Assembly: GCA_021397835.1 (NCBI GenBank)
Contig: JAJFZO010000566.1
Location: forward strand, 1,488,001-1,552,000
Length of the DNA: 64,000 nt
Reading direction: 5' to 3'
DNA from: Moringa oleifera
Lineage: Eukaryota; Streptophyta; Magnoliopsida; Brassicales; Moringaceae
Shown: in pieces, positions 25,525 to 36,778 of the stretch
Position numbering within the stretch: position 1 is the first letter of the stretch
How the letters are laid out: each line of letters opens with the position of its first letter
Translations under genes and position numbers: made by a program
Notes under the pieces: generated by a model
Database searches by the model: none
The model's input: the letters and a program-made list of their open reading frames with translations, nothing else
What the model was told of the DNA's origin: nothing

Positions 25525-26896
25525 ATGTCTTCTTACCTCTGTGAACTTGATGGGTCTTCTTCTTTCTACTGTCATTCAAGCCCAGAAATGGTTTCCTCCG
25601 GTAAAAACAACGCCGCCGACCATTTCTTCCCCGATCCTTTCTCTGCTTTCTGCAACTCACCGGTTGACATCCTTCAAGAACTCACAAGCAACCAAAACCA
25701 GCAAAACCCAGTTGATGAATCCTACTCTTTTGACCAATTTGTCTCGACCATCCTCTCTTCATCTCCTCCAAGCCACCAACTTGAAAATCTAAGCCTTTAC
25801 CAGAGTACGCAGTTGCAGTCTCAGGAAAATTCTTCGAGTTTAGAAAATGGATATGAAAAGCTCGTCGGCCTGAGTGGATTAGAGGTGAAGAACGAGGAAT
25901 GTCAATTTGGACTAGATTTTGCTTGTAATCAGACATTTTTGCCTCACAGTTACAGCGGGGCTGAGAATGTGATGAAGTATATGCAGAGAAGCTTGAGCAG
26001 CAAGTCGTGTGATGCGAAGCCTGGATTTCTCTTTCAACCGCAGTTCGATACTCTCATGGAGTCACCGAACTTCCATAACCAGACCTTCAGCTCACCTGAA
26101 AACAGCTTTTTCTCCGGTCAAATGAGAAGGGTCTGCAGCACAGGAGATTTACAAGTAAGCTCTCCTCCCTGTTTTGCCTCTGTCTCGTCCATTTTTTTCT
26201 CTGTTTTGTCAGTAAATAAACACTGGAATCTTCGTGTTTTGTTTTATTTATTCTTTTTCTCTCTTCTCTCTCTAGAATACAAGAAAGAACCGTAACAACC
26301 AGAGGTCTTTTTCAAGACCTTTAGCTACAGAGAGCTCGTTCATGGAGGAAGCGAACTTCAAAGTAGGACGTTACAGTGCAGAAGAGAGAAAAGAAAGAAT
26401 CTCCAAGTACAGAGCAAAGCGTACCCAGAGAAACTTCAGCAAAACCATTAAGGTACTCATCGTCATTACTTCAATTAACAGAAACCTCCGTCACTTAATT
26501 GTTCGACTGATAATCTAAAAGAACGAAGCTGGTTTCTTCTGTTTATTCCAGTATGCTTGCCGGAAAACCCTTGCTGACAGCCGTCCCCGAATACGCGGCA
26601 GGTTCGCACGTAACGATGAAACAGGGGAGATTCAGAAACCAACCTGTTCAGCCAGAGACGAAGGAGAAGACGAGCTTTGGGTACTATGCTCTGTTTCTGT
26701 TCTTCCTTTCCCTTCACATTTCATAAATCACGATATCATTCAACCTTGGTCATTGTATTCTGAAACTTCCTGCCATTGATTGCAGGTTGATGGGCTGCAA
26801 GAAGAGGAGGACGAAGGGACAATGAGAGGAGGAGGAGGAGGAGCTTTCGTTAATGGTTACGGCCAGTCTCAGTTACAGTACTACGGCTGCTTTTGA
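25525..26896 (+). CDS. CCT-motif transcriptional regulator, ASML2-like
   Basis: Four exons: 25525..26154, 26276..26452, 26552..26680, 26786..26896, all joined in phase 0; 348 aa. The CCT motif lies at about residues 242-292 and crosses the second intron: RYSAEERKERISKYRAKR, then RNFSKTIKYACRKTLADSRP and RIRGRFARNDE. CCT motifs act in nuclear import and in binding NF-Y subunits and DNA. No B-box zinc finger or response-regulator domain precedes it, so this is a CCT-motif-only family protein; the Ser-rich N-terminus beginning MSSYLCELDG suggests ASML2 (Arabidopsis At3g12890, linked to sugar-inducible expression) or a close relative. An acidic stretch (EDEL, QEEEDE) and a Gly run are near the C-terminus. 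The first in-frame ATG is at 25525; the frame is open upstream to 25471, but only from a GTG. Confidence 0.9.
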
Positions 26897-28480
26897 TTAT
26901 TCAAGGAGGAGAGAGTTTCTGCAAAGACCGACAAAACGATTCGGTGAATGCAAGAAACGTTTCTTGCCGGTATAAGGAGATTTCAATAAGTGAAGGGGAT
27001 GTTAGAGGAGGTTAAAATTTCAGTTGGCAGTTGTACTAGGCTTAGCAGCACTTATTTTCCTATAATAGTCACCCACCTTTTTTTTATTTAGAAAATAATT
27101 TGTCACTCTTTTTGTATATAATCTCAATCAAACATTATTATTAATAATAAAAATAATAAATTTCATTTATAATCTTGAATTTTTTTCTCTCCAATCAAAT
27201 CTAAATTTTAAAAATATTTTCAAATAAATTTAATTTATTCATTTGAATCAAATTGAATTTTATCAAAAAAATTTAAAATTAAACATACTCAAATTAAAGA
27301 TTTTTTACAATAAATTTTAACTTAAATTTTTTTTTTATAAATGTAAAGAACTACTTTAAATACCATCACAAAAAAAAAAGAAGAGAGAATTGATTAGCAC
27401 TAAAAAAAATTTTTAAAAAAATTTATATCAGTAAAAATTTTAAAAATTCATAAAAATAAGCTATTCAAATTTGAGAGATAAAATTAAAATAAAGTTCATA
27501 ATTTGTTTGAATAATTTTCAAGCATTTTAATAATAAAAATGTCTTTATTTTTTTACAATTATTTTTATCGATGTTTAATTTAAATAAAACTAATAAATAA
27601 AAATTTATTTTAACACATTTTAAAAATTAAGATTTAATTAAGAAGAGAACATAAAACTCAAGATTTAAAATAATATTTACTCTAATAATAATGACTTTAC
27701 TACGAGTGATAAAGGATTTGACTTTGAATTACATTTTAGTGGTCCTCTAATGCAAGTATTTAAATGTCAATCATGTACATCTAGTGATGTGTTGGATTCT
27801 TGGACCAAAAATAAAATAAAATAAAATAGAGGTGTTGTGTTAAATTATTAATAAAGAAAAAAGTGGGTTTTGCTTCCAAGCTTTGCCAAAGTGGCATACA
27901 AAATTTCACTTGTAATATGCTCATGATATTGCTTAATTAAAATATATAATATTTATTCTTCATAAGAAAAATACGATTTGTTAATCTTTTAGAATGTGCC
28001 TGAAGCTTAAATAATATTTATAGGAATAATGCTTTATTAATTTCTTACTAGTTGGCTAGCTTACTTGTCAATATTTTGATTAATTAGTTGTCATCGACGC
28101 TTTATGCTTTCTTTTCTTAAGCGCTAGTGAAATTTTTGTAAAGGCATTAACAAAGGAAAAAATGAATTTGTGCAATATCATCGTATTATCTGCGTTATAC
28201 TTTTGTAAATTTTTTTTACCATCATGTTATTGATACAATTTTTAAAATTTTTAATTATACATTATTCAAAAGCCATTTTATTTAATCAAACAATATATAA
28301 AATTTAATTTATATATATATATTTTTATATATTTTTAAATTATTTAATATTTTATCATCAACATAATATGATGACGTTGGGCAATACTCTTAGTACACAA
28401 TCAACCTTCTTAATACAATAAACACCAAGAAAGAGACAGAAAGGTTAAAGCAAATACAAATAGAAAAGTAAAATGCTTAC
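26897..28480. other. 3' flank of the CCT gene and AT-rich DNA
   Basis: The first 250 bp probably hold the 3' untranslated region (AATAAAA-type signals near 27143). The rest is AT-rich with no coding potential and includes a copy of the dispersed AT-rich repeat at 27280-27620. Confidence 0.45.
27280..27620 (+). repeat. Dispersed AT-rich repeat, copy 2
   Basis: It has the same block order as the copies at 13690 and 46430: ACAATAAATTTTAACTTAAA, a T-run, then a diverged core reading AATACCATCAC where the others have GCTACCAACAT. This is the most diverged copy, and its boundaries are approximate. Confidence 0.35.
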
Positions 28481-28489
28481 ATGCAGCAA

Positions 28490-29060
28490 GATTTATGAAA
28501 ACCTATTCCAATTTTTTAGTAACTATGAATACATATAAGAAAAATGTAGATATTTATTCTAAGTGTTATCGCACTAAAACGTTCACAAAACCTTTTTTAT
28601 GATCCCCTGAACTCAATATTAAAAACTATTTTATGATCTTATAAAATATTATTTGTTTTGATAGTAATTAGATTATTTTATTTTATCGACATTGTGATTT
28701 ATGAAACTCAATTCTTTAGTAGCTCTGAATACACATAAGAAAAATATAAATACTTATTTCAAGCATCATCGCACTGAAACCTTCACAAAACCTCTCTTAT
28801 TATTCATTGAACTCAAAATTAAAAATTATGTAATTATTTCACAACATATTATTTGTTTTGATCCTTTGACAACTCTCAACACATATAAGAAAAATGTAAA
28901 TACTTATTTTAAAGATTACTGCATTAAAACCTTCACAAACCTCTCTTATGATCCATTGAACTCAAAATTAGAAATTATATCATAATTTCATAAGATATTA
29001 TTTGTTTGATCATAATTAGACAATTTTATTTTATCGAACTTCACATTGTGATTATAATCG
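28490..29060. repeat. Three-copy tandem repeat of about 160-205 bp
   Basis: Copies begin at about 28490, 28696 and 28860. Each holds ACATATAAGAAAAATGTA (or close variants), a segment with CACTGAAACCTTCACAAAACC, then TTGAACTCAAAATTAAAAAT and ATATTATTTGTTTTGAT. Copies 1 and 3 continue into TAATTAGA with TTTTATTTTATCGA; copy 2 lacks that tail. The spacing between the AGTA(A/G)CT blocks of copies 1 and 2 is exactly 200 bp. A 94-codon open frame across copies 2 and 3 (28701-28985) simply repeats itself and is not taken as a gene. The origin of the unit is unknown. Confidence 0.8.
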
Positions 29061-29559
29061 ATATGTTGCATCTTATTGTTAAATTTTTACTTGATCCCAA
29101 ATTAGCGATACCTTGCAAGTTGTTGGATGTTTCTTGAAATTAATTGACAAGAAGAAAAGGCAAAGTTTTTCAAGTAGTACTTAGGAGAGGAATATGATTC
29201 TTGGTAGATTCACAAAAGGGTCACCTCTTTAAATTGAAGTAATAATAAACAGCAGCAACCTAACAAAGCTTTTGGTCACTAAAAGTAGAGTGAGCATCTC
29301 ATTAAGAGGTAGCTTAGTTGGTCTTCTAAAGCAGTCTCTCTTCTTGTTTTGCTGTCCCACTACTTTCACAAACCCTCTCTTTATAAATTATTCTGTGACC
29401 ATACTCTGCATTCAGATGTTGCTTTTCTAAATTCTAATTTGGGAACAAGAAAAAAAATATTCGTCATTGTATAGTTATTATTTTTATATATTGATCGATA
29501 AAGTATTTTTTAAAGTTGAATTTAATAATAAAATTTATCATATTTTTGAATTATATTGA

Positions 29560-29950
29560 TAAATGTGTAAAAATTTTATGGATAAATATATAAAAAAATA
29601 AATTATATTCATTTTATTATTTAAATTTGATGCATAGATTGAATTTTTTAATTTACTTTAAATTAAATAATAATTCTAATAATTATGAAAATTAAGAGTA
29701 TTTTTATGATTAAAATACTTAAAACATAATTTAAATTAATTTGACATGAGTTCATATCTTAATTTTTTAAAAATTTTCAACTTAAGAAATATTTTTTTAT
29801 GTATTTTTAAATTTTAAATAATATAAATATTTAAAAAATATATATTGGGTACTAACAAATTTTTGAATATTTTTATGATTATAATTTGAATATTTTTTAT
29901 ATTTATAAAAAATTTTAAATCAAAATTTTTCGTACAAAATATTCTATTTG
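29560..29950 (-). repeat. Dispersed AT-rich repeat, copy 3 (inverted)
   Basis: Read on the minus strand, the block at about 29886-29940 follows the copy at 46455-46508 almost base for base (ATTTTAAATC... against ATTTTGACTT..., then TATAAAAAATATTC). The distal block at about 29640-29720 matches the equivalent part of copy 4. Orientation is opposite to copies 1, 2 and 5. Confidence 0.45.
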
Positions 29951-30179
29951 AATAACACTTTTAGAATAAATTAAATTAAATTGAATCAACTTAAATTAAA
30001 ATATTCTATGCACAATTAATTCAATTAATATTTTAAAATGTAAAACAAAAAAAATATATACATGATTCAAAAAAATTTTGTACTTATTTAAAAAGGTAAA
30101 GATTATATAAAATCTAAAGATTATATAAAATCTTAATATTCACTTCATGTTACCGATCAAACTTTTATGTTTAAAATAT

Positions 30180-30500
30180 AATAAATTAAAATTTGATAAT
30201 TTAATCTAAATTAGACTTAAATTCAAATAGTTACAAAAAATTAAATATATTTTATTTTTAAAATACCTAAAAAATACTTAAATAATTTTTTCATTTCATT
30301 TTAAATTCATCATTCAAATTTAAATTTACTTATACTATATTTATTTTATGTAAATTTTTAAAATTTTTAATAATATAAATTTAAAAATATATATTTTAAA
30401 TATTTAAAAAATTTTGAAACTTTTTATAAAGATAGCTTGAAGGTTTGGAAAAATTTTGAACCAAAATTCCTTGAAAATATATTCAATTTGAGTATCTAAA
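30180..30500 (-). repeat. Dispersed AT-rich repeat, copy 4 (inverted)
   Basis: On the minus strand it reads TTGGTTCAAAATTTTTCC, then CAAGCTATCTTTATAAAAAG, corresponding to the core of copies 1 and 5. On the plus strand, AAATTCAAATAGTTACAAAA at about 30220 is the complement of the distal block of those copies. It lies next to copy 3 in the same orientation. Confidence 0.4.
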
Positions 30501-33210
30501 ATATTTAAATTTTTAACAAAATTTAATTTTGATTAAATTAGTAGATTAAAATTTGATTTTTTATTAATAATTAATTAATAATATATAAATAAATATTATC
30601 AATTTATAAATTTTTTATTTTACTTAAAAATTAATAAAATAATTGTTAAACAAAATTACATTCTAAACAATGTAGTCAAGTAGGTGAATAAAGAAATGAA
30701 GTAGGAAGGGAACTTGCACTTGTTCTTCTCTTTGTCAAGCAGCAGTCAATGGAGCAGCCGACAGTGGAGCATCAACCATCAAAATTCACATCATTACTAC
30801 TAAAGGAATCTACCAAATTGAGCTTTATTTAACTATAATCACACCGTATCTCATTGGCTACACTTTCTTTCAGCACTAACCTCATTGAAATTTTCTTGGC
30901 CTCACCCATTTTCGCTCCTCTTTTCTAGGCAACTCAGACCCAGAAAACCACAAAAGAAAACAGACAGACCCAAAAAAAAAAAAAAAAAACCCGGACATTT
31001 GCATTTGATTTGAATTATGTTAAAATATTTAAAAAACGATAATACATTATAATTTTACAAAATAAATAATTATATTTTTTATTTTAATTAATAAAAACTC
31101 AATACAAATGAAATCGTTAAAAATAAAATAAAAATAATATGAGAAAAAGGACAACTGCATGCTGTAGTCAAAGGGGAAGTTCCTAGGGTAGAGGTGTGTT
31201 ATAATGTAGACTTCATGTGTGATAATTAATTAAGTTAATGTAATGAATGGTTTATAGTGTTGTCAAATCCATGGCCACTATGATGCTTAGCAGAAAGAGG
31301 TTTGAAGCATCCAGGGAGTCTGGACAGCATGCTCTGGAAGTCCTTGTCACACTAACATTATTTTCCTTTTATTTTTTTATGGAAAACATTATTTTCTAAT
31401 TTATGCCTGGAATCACATGAAGACCATATATTTCTATATATATATATAACTGATAAATTCACTGTCATAAAATAAAATTTAAATTGTAATAAAAATATAA
31501 TTTTAAATCATAATTTTAAAATTATCATTTATATTAATAAAAAAAAGTAATTGGATATAAAACAGTTTTTTTAAAGAGTTTTATCGCTTGAATTTGATAC
31601 CTTTAGTTAAAAAGAAAAAATTTGTAACTTCGAGTATTTTTAAATTGTTATTTAAAGTGATTTTAAATGATGGTCAAAAATAATTTTAAATAATGATATT
31701 TATATTAATAATAAAAAATTAGATAAATGATGATTTTTGACTCACCATCTAAAATAATTTTAGAGAGGGGTCACTTTTATTTTAAATAATAATTTTTTCT
31801 TTAAATTTCAATTGCAAAAAATCATTTGAGATATTTTATTTTTATATATCATTATTATGCATTCAAAATCTTGTTTGCATAGAATTTTTGTCTAGTGAAT
31901 TATTGTTCAAATTTCCTCTCGGTTTTAGCCAATTTTACAATGGAATTAACTAGCAATTACTCTATATCTTCATGGCCATCATTGTCATAAGTGGCTTCGC
32001 AATTCTTCTACGAGGGTTGCATTGGGTCATTATCTAATGGTAGGAAGTTAACGAGCATTAACAAGGTGAATTTCCTCGAAAATCTATTAACCATAGCACC
32101 GTGTATTGATTGGATATGCATCACAAATAGATCATTAACGCATGGATTTCCGTATTTATACATAGTAATAGCAACTTGTGATGTTTAACTACCCACCTTA
32201 TTGATATCATACAATGAATCTAATTGATAAAAAACACTATATGATCATAAATACTGATGAAATATTTTAAAATCATACTTAAAATATAAAAAAATCGAGG
32301 GTTATATTTGTTATATTAAAACTTTGAGACACATTACATAAAAATACTGAATGCAAAGTTTGTCAAATCTTTTTTAATTGAAAAGGATTAGGTTTTACAT
32401 ACTCTCGATTTTATATCAGTTATAAACTGGTTAACTCGATACACTATATATAATAACTTAATAAAATATCTTTTTTAGACTATCAGTTATACTCATTATA
32501 TAATTTTTTAAAAATAAAATCATACAATTATTATCAAAATAAGTAATATTTTATAAAATTATGTCTGTCGATGATTTTCAACATTAAAAAACAGTGAAAA
32601 AATTAATTTTTTTAATGCCCATATGAGCAAGAAATTAATGTTGTCAACAATGCTAACCAAACAAACCATCAGTTATAATTTTCAGCCATCCACAAGATCT
32701 ATCAACCGACAAAGAGTAGATCTCATGGCTATCCTAAAAGTTTCAATGCTCGAATCTTAGCAAGCGAGGGTATCGTGGCATTCGTACGTGCAGTATATTT
32801 AAACAATGGGAAGAGAGATATATGCTTCCATTATAAAGCTCTTATCGTACTAATGAATTACTTTGATCAAGCTCGCTTTGCATCTTCTATTAGCATTTAT
32901 ATCATTATTTGACTGTCTACTTTATGAAAAGATATGAACATTTTCTCACAGAAGAACCCTAATTTTGATGTTCGGTTTGACAGGCTATGATAGATAAAAG
33001 AAAAAAAAAATGGTCTCTTGTAACCCTAAAATGGAACAATATGAGCATCTAATAAAAAGGTGACAAAATGGGCTAAAAGAAGACCGAATATCTTCAATAT
33101 CTACTGCTCCCCATTTGCTTTTCTTGGTCTTGAAATCCATAATGAAGACGAAGTCACTAAGAAAATTAAATCATCTTCCTGTTGTGTTAAAAGTGGGGTG
33201 TGTGTGTGTC

Positions 33211-33243
<33 letters not shown>

Positions 33244-35812
33244 GAGACAACTCAATGGAGAGAGCAGTAGAGAAAAGCATTGCTTCATAATAATGTTTGA
33301 TCACAGGCACCCAACCAAACAATGATTCTGATTAAAGCCTCACTTTTGACCACCTCAATATATATTAAACCAAGTGTTACTAAAAGATGTTCCATTGTCC
33401 TATCATTGCATAGCTATAGATTATGATGAGATGTGTTGATGCTCATATTCCCGAGATTTTATTTTTATAAAATATTATTTGTTTTAATAATAATTACATA
33501 TTTTTTAATTTTAAAAATATTTTTGATTATTAGAAAATATTATAAAATTTATATTACATATAATTAATAAATATATATATTTTAAAATAAAATCAGTGGA
33601 TCTAATATCATTTTTAATTGTTGATATTTAAAAGTTATTTATAAAAATCTCGTTCTTATAAAAAATTATTTACTGACATAATTTCATTATTTTCAAGATT
33701 TAATTTTAAAAAATTCAATAAACTAAATATTATGTTAAAAAATTATTTTATAGCTAATTGAAAAGAGTATCCTCAATTTGAAATGGGTGATTGGACTATC
33801 CCTCCCTAGGCTTCATGAGAAAGACACCCAAGAAGAAATTTTCTAGAGAAAATGTGTGTATCATTAGAAAAAATTAAAAAAGAATGAGTGATCGAAAAAG
33901 GCTGTCCTTTTGGTCATCCCAGAAAAAGGTTTCTTTCTTAGCACATCAAGGGTAACTCCAAGCGAACTCTTTGAGATTACTTGGTGATTTGTCTTACAAT
34001 AATTAAACAAGAAAAGGTACTCAAGCGAGAATTTTCTCACAAAAGAGAGGGAAAAAAAGTGATAGAAAAAGCAAAAGGGTTTCTTGTTGGCACATCAAAA
34101 TTCCATGTGCTTTTTTCACATTTTCTTGGTGATTTGTCTTGCAATTATTAAACATAATATACAATATCATTAGTATGTGCACGAATGGTATATTATGATT
34201 ATTTAGTGGACTGGTTATTATAAAAATCGGCTGTGAATCAGACAAGGAAGGGCCATATGTCATATGCAACGAAACTTTAGATTAAAGCTTATGAAGAATA
34301 ATCAGTAAAGTTGAACAAAAGAAGAAAAAATGAAAAAAAAAAAAAATCGAAAGCTATTATTTCCTTTTGGTTGGTTAGAATAGACATGAACCAGCTAGCG
34401 GTATACACAATGGTTTTAGCCTATTCAACATATAGTAGACTTAAAGGTGAAGCATAAATTGACCTAGCCGATGTAGTAAGATATACTCTATAAGATACAT
34501 AAGCATTTAAAAAAATATACATTAAATATAATATAAATTTAATTAATTTAAGATTCACGAAGCATATTATCTTCCCTCGAGAAGAAAGAAACAATACCTC
34601 TCAACACTAAAAAAATTCTCTAGGAGGCATGTTTTCTCTCAAAAAAATAAAACCTTACTACGGAGCTAATAGGTCACAACTACTAAAGAAACAATATTTC
34701 TGAACACAAAACATGTTATCTTTAAAAAAAAAACACTTAATAACAAATTAATAACGTCACAACTACTTAGAAAGAAAAAAAAATATATTTTAACACAAAA
34801 AATGCAGTTCATGAAATGACAACTTTATCATTGAGCTAATAGGTCACAATTACCCACGAAAAAAGTTGACACCATTTAACCAAAAAACGTGCCTTTTAAA
34901 GTTAAATCTTGAAAACTAAAAGACTATATATACCACTCTGACTAAATTGTAATAATGCACAATCCAAATGAAATATCTAGGAGAACAAGTTGTTAAACTA
35001 TCATGCATAGAAAAATTGATAGACGTATATGATCTAAAAAGTTGTATATTGTACGCAATGCAATACTTAATTTGCTTCCGATTTGCACAATTGATACACT
35101 TTACTCCAAATAGTTTGTTTATTCCACCTGTCTCCACTACTTAGGAGATTCCACAGTGATGCCCATGTAGCTGAAGCAGCAGCTTAATTGCTTTTTCCAC
35201 TATCTCTCTTTGGCTTTTCAAAGGCTTGAATAAGCATAAGAAGTTAAACAAAAAGATATGCTCATGGAGGGGTGGAAAGTGAATCTTTGCCTTGTTGGGG
35301 TAGTGGGCTTAGCTTTTGTTTTTTCTGTAAACCAATAGAAGGAAATGAACCCAAATTTTGTTATGGAGATGATGATGATGGTGATGATCATAAGAGAAAG
35401 AGAGCAGAAAGGAATGTCCCTAAAGCAGTCAAACGCTAGGGTTCCTCATAGGTCTTCGAAAATGGCTTGAAAAGAGACACCCTAAATTCTAGAAAAAGGA
35501 TAAAAATACTAAAGAATTACTCCAACGTGTCAGTGTATGCGGGTGTGAAGATTCTATTCAGTAAAGGCATCCATTGATCCATCAACTTTCTTTCTGTCCA
35601 AAGTGTGTCTGTGGGGTCTTTTACCAACTTCCAGATGGTGACAGGCTTCATATTCATGGGAGAAAACAGTTTCACAGTAGTGGGGAGCAACAGAAATGCT
35701 AGAGGATCCTTGTGGAAGAAAGTTTCTTACCATGGAATCAGTGGGGGCCTCATCTCTTCATCTTATTCCAGTTAACAAAAACAAAAAGTTTCTGTAAAAA
35801 TTGCGATGCATA

Positions 35813-35904
35813 AGTCATTGAATACAAGGTAGACAGTAAAAGGTGTTTGAGTTGACATAGTCATTGAATACTAGGTAGACAGTAAAAGGTGTTTGAGTTG
35901 ACAT
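35813..35904. repeat. 46-bp tandem duplication
   Basis: Units 35813-35858 and 35859-35904 are identical except for one base (GAATACAAGG against GAATACTAGG). Such high identity points to a recent event. No gene overlaps it. Confidence 0.95.
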
Positions 35905-36778
35905 ACGTCAAAGTAAGAAACCAAAGAGAGAATGCATGAACTAGTTTCCTCTAAAATGAAGTACATTTTTGCCAATTCAATATTAAAACATTTTTCTCCC
36001 CAGGAATAGATAGCTTTGGTAATACAAAGCTCAAGTAGGCATGAGATGACAACTTGTTTTAAGGGGTTGTTCTGTTCCTCTAATAATCATTAATTCCAAA
36101 GACCTTCAGGCCACTTGGACTCAGCGGTATCATAAGCAAGTTGAGGTAAAACCCAAGTGTACACACTCTTCTTCAAGCTGCAATTTGCACATCTAGCAGC
36201 AGCGCTAAAATCTAGCCAGGGCAACTTTCCAATGCCTATGGTACAGTGTAAAAAATGATGCTTTATAAGAAATAAATTAATATTTTTACACATGAAAAAT
36301 TTATTTTTTAAAATGAAAACAATTCTAATCAACACAATTCACAATTCAAATCAGCAAAATATATTAATTTTTTCCAAACAACCTCCATTGTTTCTCCAAA
36401 TGTATGATTTGAAAAATGTACCCGGACACACAAAAGAAAAAGGGCAACATGAAAGCTCTTAACTTTATCCCAGCAAAATATAGAAGGTCATTGCTCAATT
36501 TTCATAATGACACAAACTGCACATCTAACAGAGTGAGCAGCAGCTGGGTATCTCTTGAACCCAGAGAAGTAAGAAAGAATACAATATGTTTGAGGCTGGG
36601 AGTAAAACTTATCATACAGGGTGAACAGAATTGTCGGATTTCCTTGAAACAACATTCTCTCTATATAAGAATTACTGAATTTGTGACATGTTGGCATACC
36701 ATTCAATGATAATATGATAGAAAAGAACCAACAATTCTGCGTGGTTTGATTGTCTCTCACACGTGGTTTGGTTGTCCC

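Larger units (their letters stand above)
29061..36778. other. AT-rich intergenic DNA
   Basis: No gene is supported. It is mostly AT-rich, with two inverted copies of the dispersed repeat (29560-29950 and 30180-30500), a GT/GA compound microsatellite (about 33198-33242) and balanced islands near 30670-31000, 31140-31380, 31840-32220 and 35140-35760. From about 36400 to 36778 lies the likely 3' untranslated region of the leftward XPB gene. Confidence 0.45.

Noticed and set aside
28701..28985. 94-codon open frame
   Set aside because: It covers two units of a tandem repeat and its protein repeats itself accordingly; there is no sign of coding constraint.
32740..32790. tRNA-like GCTCGAATCTTAGC segment
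   Set aside because: No matching acceptor or anticodon arms could be drawn around it.
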